Part shown: one piece after another, positions 6,588 through 10,846 of the stretch
How the letters are laid out: every line of letters begins with the position of its first letter
Numbering within the stretch: the first letter of the stretch is position 1
Assembly (NCBI GenBank): GCA_031271065.1
Contig: JAISWP010000131.1
Coordinates: 1 to 10,846 of the forward strand
Direction: 5' to 3'
DNA length: 10,846 bases
Origin: Synergistaceae bacterium
GTDB taxonomy: Bacteria; Synergistota; Synergistia; Synergistales; Synergistaceae
Position numbers and translations under genes: made by a program
The notes under the pieces: generated by a model
What the model saw: the letters and a program-made list of their open reading frames with translations, nothing else
Database searches by the model: none
Told to the model about the DNA's origin: nothing

Positions 6588-8378
6588 TTATCCCTTGTCG
6601 ATCGCCTTGAACGGACATTTAGTCTGGCAGGCTCCGCACTTGATGCATCTGCCGGGATCGATGACGTGCCTGCCCTTGACCTCACCGGAGATAGCGTCGA
6701 CGGGACACACCTTCTTGCAGAGCCCGCAGCCTCGGCAGAGGTCCGTTATCGTATAACCCGCAAAAGCGGTGCATACTCCCGCCGGGCACTTGTGATCCCT
6801 GATATGAGCCTCGTATTCGTGGCGGAAGAAATTGAGAGTCGAGAGAACGGGATTGGGGGCCGTCTGACCCAGCGCGCAGAGAGAACCGGCCTTTATCGAT
6901 TTCGCGAGGGATTCCAGGAGCGGAATGTCGTCCTCTGTGCCCTTGCCGTCGCAGATCCTGTTCAGAATCTCGAGCATCCTCTTCGTTCCCTCGCGGCAGG
7001 GGGTGCATTTTCCGCAGGATTCGTCCTGGGTGAAATTGAGGAAGTATCTCGCCACATCCACCATGCAGGTCGTCTCGTCCATCACGACGAGCCCGCCGGA
7101 ACCCATCATAGCCCCGGCTTTAGTCAATGACTCGTAATCTATGGCGAGATCCAGCAGCTGTTCGGGGAGACATCCGCCCGACGGCCCGCCGATCTGGACC
7201 GCCTTGAATTTTTTGCCGTTTGGAATGCCGCCGCCTATGTCGTAGATTATCTCGCGCATGGTTATCCCCATCGGAACCTCCGCGAGTCCGGTGTTGTTTA
7301 TCTTTCCGGTCAGTGCGAAAACCTTCGTTCCCTTGCTGGTCTCCGTCCCCTGAGAAGCGAAATAATCCCCTCCGTCCCGCATTATCGACGGCACATTGGC
7401 GAAAGTCTCCACATTGTTGATGTTGGTCGGTTTGCCCCACAGACCGGAGTTGGCGGGAAACGGCGGACGGGGGCGCGGCATACCGCGGCGCCCTTCTATG
7501 GAGGCCATGAGGGCCGTCTCCTCGCCGCAGACGAAAGCGCCCGCGCCCTCTTTTATATGTATCGTGAAGCAAAATCCGCTGCCCAGGATATCGCAGCCTA
7601 AAAGCCCCGCCTCGCAGGCCTGTTTGATTGCCCCCTGGAGACGCTTTATCGCGAGAGGATATTCCGCGCGGCAGTAAATATATCCTTCGTCGGCTCCGAC
7701 CGCGTAGCCGCAGATTATCATGCCCTCGAGAACCCTGTGAGGATCTCCCTCCAGCACTGAGCGGTCCATAAAAGCGCCGGGGTCTCCCTCGTCGGCGTTG
7801 CATATGACGTATTTCTTGTCTCCCGCGGCGCCTCGGGTGAACTGCCATTTCGAGCCCGTGGGGAATCCGCCGCCGCCTCTGCCGCGAAGCCCGGATTTCT
7901 TTATCTCGCCTATGACTTCCTCGGGCGTCATGGAAAGAGTTTTGGCAAGCCCCTCATAACCATCCGCGCCGATATATTCGTCGAGGGATTCCGGATTGAT
8001 ATGTCCGCAGTTTACCAGAGCGTAGCGTTTCTGCTTTTTGTAAAACGCGATATCGTCGTAGTCCGGCACTGTCGCGAGCGTCGCCGGCTCTTTGTAAAGA
8101 AGCCGCTCCACGACCCTGCCCTTCAGGAGGTGATTTTCCACAATCTCATCGACGTCCGACGGCTTTACCCTGACGTAGAACACCCCCTCAGGATAGACTA
8201 TGACGAGGGGACCCAATTCACAGAGACCGTGACAGCCGGTCTCGACGACTTTGACCTCGGCGTCCATTCCGCGGGCTTTCAGGTTGTCCCGCAGTTCCGG
8301 TATTATTTCCTTCGATCCGGAAGACGAGCATCCGGTGCCTCCGCAGACAAGGACATGGGCTCTTGCGAGCTTTTCCAT
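6588..8378 (-). CDS. hydB: NADH-linked hydrogenase diaphorase subunit HydB (NuoF/HndC-like)
   Basis: HydB is the flavin subunit that exchanges electrons between NAD(H) and the iron-sulfur chain of the hydrogenase. In bifurcating HydABC enzymes it is the place where NADH and ferredoxin pathways meet. The 596-residue product starts at ATG 8378 with GGGAGGAA at 8387-8394. Domains in order: a thioredoxin-like [2Fe-2S] domain (Cys12, 17, 49, 53); the NuoF core with the glycine-rich NADH/FMN segments GLRGRGGGGFPTGSKW (163-178) and CNADEGDPGAFMDR (193-206); a [4Fe-4S] site at Cys455, 458, 461 and 501; a CPAGVC pair (531, 536); and two C-terminal ferredoxin clusters at Cys548/551/554/558 and Cys578/581/584/588. 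This fused layout is typical of HydB/HndC and differs from complex I NuoF, which lacks both end domains. Stop and hydA start are 23 nt apart. Confidence 0.96.
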   Translation of the reverse strand: MEKLARAHVLVCGGTGCSSSGSKEIIPELRDNLKARGMDAEVKVVETGCHGLCELGPLVIVYPEGVFYVRVKPSDVDEIVENHLLKGRVVERLLYKEPATLATVPDYDDIAFYKKQKRYALVNCGHINPESLDEYIGADGYEGLAKTLSMTPEEVIGEIKKSGLRGRGGGGFPTGSKWQFTRGAAGDKKYVICNADEGDPGAFMDRSVLEGDPHRVLEGMIICGYAVGADEGYIYCRAEYPLAIKRLQGAIKQACEAGLLGCDILGSGFCFTIHIKEGAGAFVCGEETALMASIEGRRGMPRPRPPFPANSGLWGKPTNINNVETFANVPSIMRDGGDYFASQGTETSKGTKVFALTGKINNTGLAEVPMGITMREIIYDIGGGIPNGKKFKAVQIGGPSGGCLPEQLLDLAIDYESLTKAGAMMGSGGLVVMDETTCMVDVARYFLNFTQDESCGKCTPCREGTKRMLEILNRICDGKGTEDDIPLLESLAKSIKAGSLCALGQTAPNPVLSTLNFFRHEYEAHIRDHKCPAGVCTAFAGYTITDLCRGCGLCKKVCPVDAISGEVKGRHVIDPGRCIKCGACQTKCPFKAIDKG

Positions 8379-8424
8379 CTTTTTTATTCCTCCCGTTCCC
8401 CTATCTTGTAAATCTTCCAGCGAC

Positions 8425-8790
8425 TCAGAGCTTCGCGACGACCAGGTCGGTCACGATGCGTCCGTTGACGAGATGTTCCGAGATTATCCTGGGAACGTCC
8501 TCAGGCCCGACATTTCCGTAAGTCACGCGGGGCTCGCCGGGACGCACTATGTCGACCAGGGGCTCTTTCTGGCACATGCCTATACAGCCGGTCTGCATCA
8601 CTGAAACGTTCTGTATCCCCCGGCGGGAAATCTCGTCGAGTATCGCGGTCATCACCGTCCTGGCTCCCGCCGCGATGCCGCACGTGCCCATCCCCACTAT
8701 GACCTGAGTGCCGCTTTCATGGCGGGCGCTTGTGGCCTGACGCGCGCTCTCCTTGATCTTGCGAAGATCATCCAGACTCCTTATAGCCAT
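8425..8790 (-). CDS. Small thioredoxin-like [2Fe-2S] ferredoxin subunit (HndB/HydD-like)
   Basis: This 121-residue cytoplasmic protein belongs to the thioredoxin-like ferredoxin group that accompanies many NAD(P)-linked [FeFe] hydrogenases (HndB in Desulfovibrio). It probably acts as an accessory electron carrier or assembly subunit. The start has GAGGGAGG at 8799-8806, 8 nt upstream. Residues 28-46 hold GTQVIVGMGTCGIAAGART, and 67-73 hold TGCIGMC. Only three cysteines appear (37, 69, 73); the position matching Cys12 of HydB is occupied by Gly. The fourth ligand of a normal [2Fe-2S] centre is therefore not evident, so cluster binding is uncertain. It lies 36 nt downstream of hydC and 46 nt upstream of hydB, so it is certainly part of the operon. 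Confidence 0.85.
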   Translation of the reverse strand: MAIRSLDDLRKIKESARQATSARHESGTQVIVGMGTCGIAAGARTVMTAILDEISRRGIQNVSVMQTGCIGMCQKEPLVDIVRPGEPRVTYGNVGPEDVPRIISEHLVNGRIVTDLVVAKL

Positions 8791-8826
8791 TTAAACAACC
8801 TCCCTCAAAATATCCTGCACCGCAGT

Positions 8827-9303
8827 TCAGCTGTACTGTTCGAGAATGCCCTTTACGGAGTCGGGCACGAGTCTCCCGTGAGTCTCGTCATTTACCATGA
8901 TGACCGGAGCAAGACCGCAGCATCCTATGCAGGCCACCGTCTCGAGAGTAAAGCGCAGGTCTTTTGTCGTGGTTTCGTCCCCTTCCAGCCCCAGCTGCTT
9001 TTTCAGCTCCGAAAGGATCGCCTTGGCGCCCCTGACGTGGCAGGCCGTACCCTGGCACGATCGGACTATGTTGCGGCCGCGCGGGTTCAGATGAAACTGC
9101 GCGTAGAAGGTGACGACCCCGTAAACACGGCTCAGCGGAGTCCCCGTCTTTTCGCTGATGCGGATGAGAACTTCTCTTGGCAGGTAACCGAATATATCCT
9201 GCGCTTTCTGCAGAATGGGTATCAGCGTCCCCTTCTGACTCCCGAGATCCGCCAGGAGTTCGTCGAGCCTGGCCATCTCGCTCTCTGTAAATTTTTCCCC
9301 CAT
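8827..9303 (-). CDS. hydC: NuoE-like [2Fe-2S] hydrogenase subunit HydC (HndA-like)
   Basis: HydC carries a single [2Fe-2S] cluster and partners HydB in electron exchange with NAD(H). The 158-residue form begins at ATG 9303 (MGEKFTESEM), supported by AGGGGGAT at 9309-9316. An in-frame ATG at 9342 would add 13 residues; its only Shine-Dalgarno-like GGGAG lies inside a hairpin. The helical N-terminal domain includes ILQKAQDIFGYLPREVLIRIS (30-50) and VYGVVTFYAQF (60-70), the usual NuoE signature. The cluster ligands are Cys83 and Cys88 (SCQGTAC) and Cys125 and Cys129 (CIGCC), matching C-x4-C and C-x3-C. It is the first gene of the four-gene operon, with the next gene 36 nt away. Confidence 0.95.
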   Translation of the reverse strand: MGEKFTESEMARLDELLADLGSQKGTLIPILQKAQDIFGYLPREVLIRISEKTGTPLSRVYGVVTFYAQFHLNPRGRNIVRSCQGTACHVRGAKAILSELKKQLGLEGDETTTKDLRFTLETVACIGCCGLAPVIMVNDETHGRLVPDSVKGILEQYS

Positions 9304-9348
9304 TGTAAATCCCCCTGTCTTGTACGAACTTTTCTGCCACATTACAAA

Positions 9349-9371
9349 CGCGCTCCCGTTGGGGATGCGCG
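9349..9371 (-). other. Strong hairpin in the hydrogenase operon leader
   Basis: CGCGCTCCC (9349-9357) pairs with GGGA (9362-9365) and GCGCG (9367-9371), with one bulged T at 9366 and the tetranucleotide loop GTTG. This gives 9 bp, nearly all GC. In the minus-strand mRNA it ends 45 nt before the hydC ATG at 9303. It is followed only by TTTG, so it is a poor terminator. It could stabilise the message, or hide the GGGAG in front of the alternative ATG at 9342. Confidence 0.5.
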
Positions 9372-9448
9372 CATAACTTAATCACTCGGACAATTTTTAT
9401 CCATTTCGTTTGAAAACCCCATTGCAGAACGACTCCCATACTTGCTGT

Positions 9449-9477
9449 ATACTACCTAAAATAAGAAGATAATGCAA
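9449..9477 (-). promoter_or_regulatory. Candidate promoter of the hydrogenase operon
   Basis: On the minus strand TTGCAT (9477-9472) is followed after 17 nt by TAGTAT (9454-9449). Transcription would begin near 9442, giving a leader of about 140 nt that contains the 9349-9371 hairpin. Both boxes are only partial matches to consensus (3 of 6 and 4 of 6). I found no recognisable Rex-type site in the gap, which would be expected for a redox-controlled hydrogenase. Confidence 0.35.
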
Positions 9478-9660
9478 TAGCAGCTCTCCCGTTATTTTTC
9501 TTTTCTTTTTTGATAAAAGGGAAATGTTAATATAAGTATACTTTTAAAACGGCCCCGCGGAGCAAACGCCGCCGCACAGTATCCTCCGGGGCATATACCC
9601 AAACGGCGGACCAGAGCGTCACAAAATGTCCTGCGGCTTGAACGCCCTGACATGTTCGGC

Positions 9661-9690
9661 TTGCGCGTCACATGCCGATTAAGATATAAT
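9661..9690 (+). promoter_or_regulatory. Candidate promoter of the pilus ATPase gene
   Basis: A perfect TATAAT at 9685-9690 is preceded after 18 nt by TTGCGC (9661-9666), a weak -35. Transcription would begin near 9697, about 41 nt before the ATG at 9738. The -35 overlaps the second copies of the CGGCTTG and GCGTCACA repeats, so those repeats could be binding sites of a regulator. Confidence 0.55.
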
Positions 9691-9737
9691 GTTTTAGTAT
9701 TCTGCGCTTTCATACGCTGAAGAACGGAGTGACCTCA

Positions 9738-10846
9738 ATGAGCGAGGAATGGAGACACTTAAAACTCGGAGATCTTTTGGTCGAAGCGGGAGCCATTGCC
9801 AAGAGCACCTTGGACGCGGCGCTCGAAGAGCAGAAAATTTCCAGGATGCGTCTTGGCGAAATACTTCTGAAAAACGGCTGGCTCACCGAACGCCAGCTCG
9901 CGGACGCTCTCAGCAGACAGCTCAAGCTTCCGCTGGTCTCGCTCGCAAAATACAAACCGTCGAAGGAAGCGATCAAGATCATCCCCGAATCCGTGGCGCA
10001 GCGTCTCGAGGTAGTGCCGCTTGCCATACTCGACTCGGGGAAAATCGCAATAGCGATGTCCGATCCTCTCAATGTAATAGCGGTCGACGAACTGCGCATG
10101 ATCACCAACGCAGAGTTCGACATAAACGTAGCCACAGCGTCCGACGTCCGGCGGGCTCTCATGAACTTCTACAAGGTCCAGAGCAGTCTCGACGCGGCTA
10201 TCGGCGAGGTCGAATCGACGGCGGAGGATTTCGCGACTTCGATAACTACGGCCGGGCTCACTCAGGACGTCGCCGGGGTTTCAGCCGAGGACGCGCCGGT
10301 CGTGAGGCTGGTCAGCAACATACTGGAGCAGGCCGTCAAGGACCAGGTCTCCGACGTCCACATAGAAGTTTACGAAAAAGTTTCAAAAGTGCGTTACCGC
10401 CTGGACGGATCCCTTTTCGAATACATCGAATATCCCGCCTCCCTCCACCCGGCTGTCATCTCCAGGCTCAAAATAATAGCGGGGATGGACATATCCGAAC
10501 GCAGAAAACCACAGGACGGCCGTATCATAGTCAAGGTCCTGGACAAGAGGATCGATCTCCGCGTCAACACACTGCCGACGGTCTACGGGGAAAAGGTGGT
10601 CATGAGGCTTCTCGACCAGAGCGCGTCGAAGGTGGGGCTCACGAACCTGGGGCTCTTCGAGGACGATATAGCGGTCCTCCAGCGCAACATACAGGCGCCC
10701 CACGGCATATTCCTGATAACAGGTCCGACCGGTTCCGGCAAATCGACTACCCTTTATTCGCTTCTCGATATACTGAACACTCCGGACGTAAACCTCATAA
10801 CCGTGGAGGACCCGGTCGAGTACACTATGGCCGGCATAAATCAGGT
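9738..10846 (+). CDS. pilB: Type IV pilus / type II secretion assembly ATPase PilB/GspE (N-terminal part, cut by window edge)
   Basis: PilB/GspE is the cytoplasmic hexameric ATPase that powers pilin polymerisation or type II secretion. The visible 369 residues run from ATG 9738 to the window edge, about two thirds of a normal PilB. GGAG at 9726-9729 supports the start. Residues 9-61 form a MshEN domain: two 24-residue motifs, KLGDLLVEAG...Q32 and RLGEILLKNG...Q61, separated by exactly five residues. This arrangement is known to bind cyclic di-GMP in MshE-type ATPases. After a linker (about 150-183) comes the N2 domain with APVVRLVSNIL (186-196), SDVHIE (205-210) and RYRLDG (219-224). The RecA-like domain follows, with KPQDGRI (257-263), Walker A GPTGSGKST (329-337) and the Asp-box region TVEDPVEY (355-362). 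Walker B and any zinc motif lie beyond the window. Downstream pilus genes would decide between PilB and GspE. Confidence 0.93.
   Translation, partial: MSEEWRHLKLGDLLVEAGAIAKSTLDAALEEQKISRMRLGEILLKNGWLTERQLADALSRQLKLPLVSLAKYKPSKEAIKIIPESVAQRLEVVPLAILDSGKIAIAMSDPLNVIAVDELRMITNAEFDINVATASDVRRALMNFYKVQSSLDAAIGEVESTAEDFATSITTAGLTQDVAGVSAEDAPVVRLVSNILEQAVKDQVSDVHIEVYEKVSKVRYRLDGSLFEYIEYPASLHPAVISRLKIIAGMDISERRKPQDGRIIVKVLDKRIDLRVNTLPTVYGEKVVMRLLDQSASKVGLTNLGLFEDDIAVLQRNIQAPHGIFLITGPTGSGKSTTLYSLLDILNTPDVNLITVEDPVEYTMAGINQ

Larger units (their letters stand above)
9304..9737. other. 434-nt gene-free region between hydC and the pilus ATPase gene
   Basis: No convincing gene is present. From the hydC side it holds the leader hairpin (9349-9371), a palindrome ATGCGCGCAT (9365-9374), and the candidate hyd promoter (9449-9477). 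The AT-rich stretch 9491-9545 contains a T-rich run, an extended -10-like TGTTAATAT (9525-9533), and the 10-bp palindrome AAGTATACTT (9534-9543). A GC-rich block at 9550-9680 has short direct repeats: GCGTCACA at 9616-9623 and 9665-9672, CGGCTTG at 9634-9640 and 9657-9663. It also has inverted pairs such as CCCCG/CGGGG and ATGTC/GACAT. The pilus gene promoter follows. The GC-rich block may be structured RNA, but it matches no family I know. Confidence 0.6.

Noticed and set aside
6565..6618. Upstream start for hydA at 6618
   Set aside because: It would overlap the end of hydB. The AGGAGG run at 6575-6580 is placed for the ATG at 6564, where the ferredoxin domain of the family begins.
9550..9680. 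A cyclic di-GMP riboswitch upstream of the pilus ATPase gene
   Set aside because: Some GCAAA and CTCCGG pieces resemble parts of the GEMM-I motif, but their order and spacing do not fit, and the best promoter (TATAAT at 9685) lies downstream of them.
9492..9713. Minus-strand open frame of 73 codons in the hydC-pilB gap
   Set aside because: It has no Shine-Dalgarno, crosses the pilB promoter, and its product is low-complexity and basic without any recognisable motif.
1..10846. CRISPR array, tRNA, insertion sequence, defence system or prophage
   Set aside because: No spaced repeats, cloverleaf, transposase, terminal inverted repeats or phage-like genes were seen. All long genes are conserved metabolic, transport or pilus genes.

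Overview
The window looks like chromosomal DNA from an anaerobic, amino-acid-fermenting bacterium. I see no viral, plasmid, CRISPR, tRNA, rRNA or insertion-sequence signal. The combination of histidine-degradation genes, a branched-chain-amino-acid-type ABC binding protein, an NAD-linked trimeric-type [FeFe] hydrogenase and a type IV pilus ATPase fits a member of the Synergistota best. The GC-rich codons with heavy use of ATA for isoleucine agree with this. The taxonomic call is inference from gene content; a Clostridia-like anaerobe is the main alternative.

Layout. (1) 1-633, minus: the N-terminal part of a secreted LivK-type substrate-binding protein, cut by the window edge. (2) 634-867: a divergent AT-rich regulatory region with promoter-like boxes, one inverted repeat and one direct repeat. 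(3) 868-2400, plus: hutH, histidine ammonia-lyase. (4) 2423-2468: a perfect 19-bp palindromic terminator shared by two converging units. (5) 2489-4684, minus: a hutI-ftcD unit (imidazolonepropionase, glutamate formiminotransferase). (6) 4751-4787: a strong intrinsic terminator ending the hydrogenase operon. (7) 4816-9303, minus: a four-gene hydrogenase operon transcribed as hydC (NuoE-like), a small thioredoxin-like ferredoxin, hydB (NuoF-like) and hydA ([FeFe] catalytic subunit). This is the same order as the NADP-reducing Hnd hydrogenase of Desulfovibrio. (8) 9304-9737: a 434-nt gene-free region with promoters facing both ways and several short repeats. (9) 9738 to the end, plus: the N-terminal two thirds of a PilB/GspE-type assembly ATPase with a tandem MshEN motif.

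How the genes work together. HutH, urocanate hydratase (HutU, not in the window), HutI and FtcD would convert histidine to glutamate, with the formimino group going to tetrahydrofolate. The amino-acid-type binding protein divergent from hutH may feed this route. The hydrogenase would reoxidise NADH, and probably ferredoxin, as H2 during amino acid fermentation. The pilus ATPase is a separate function.

No clearly new system is evident. The points most worth a second look are non-textbook residues at active-site positions of HutI and HutH, the repeat structure upstream of hutH, the TSCSPGW motif of the hydrogenase, and an MshEN (c-di-GMP-type) motif in the pilus ATPase.
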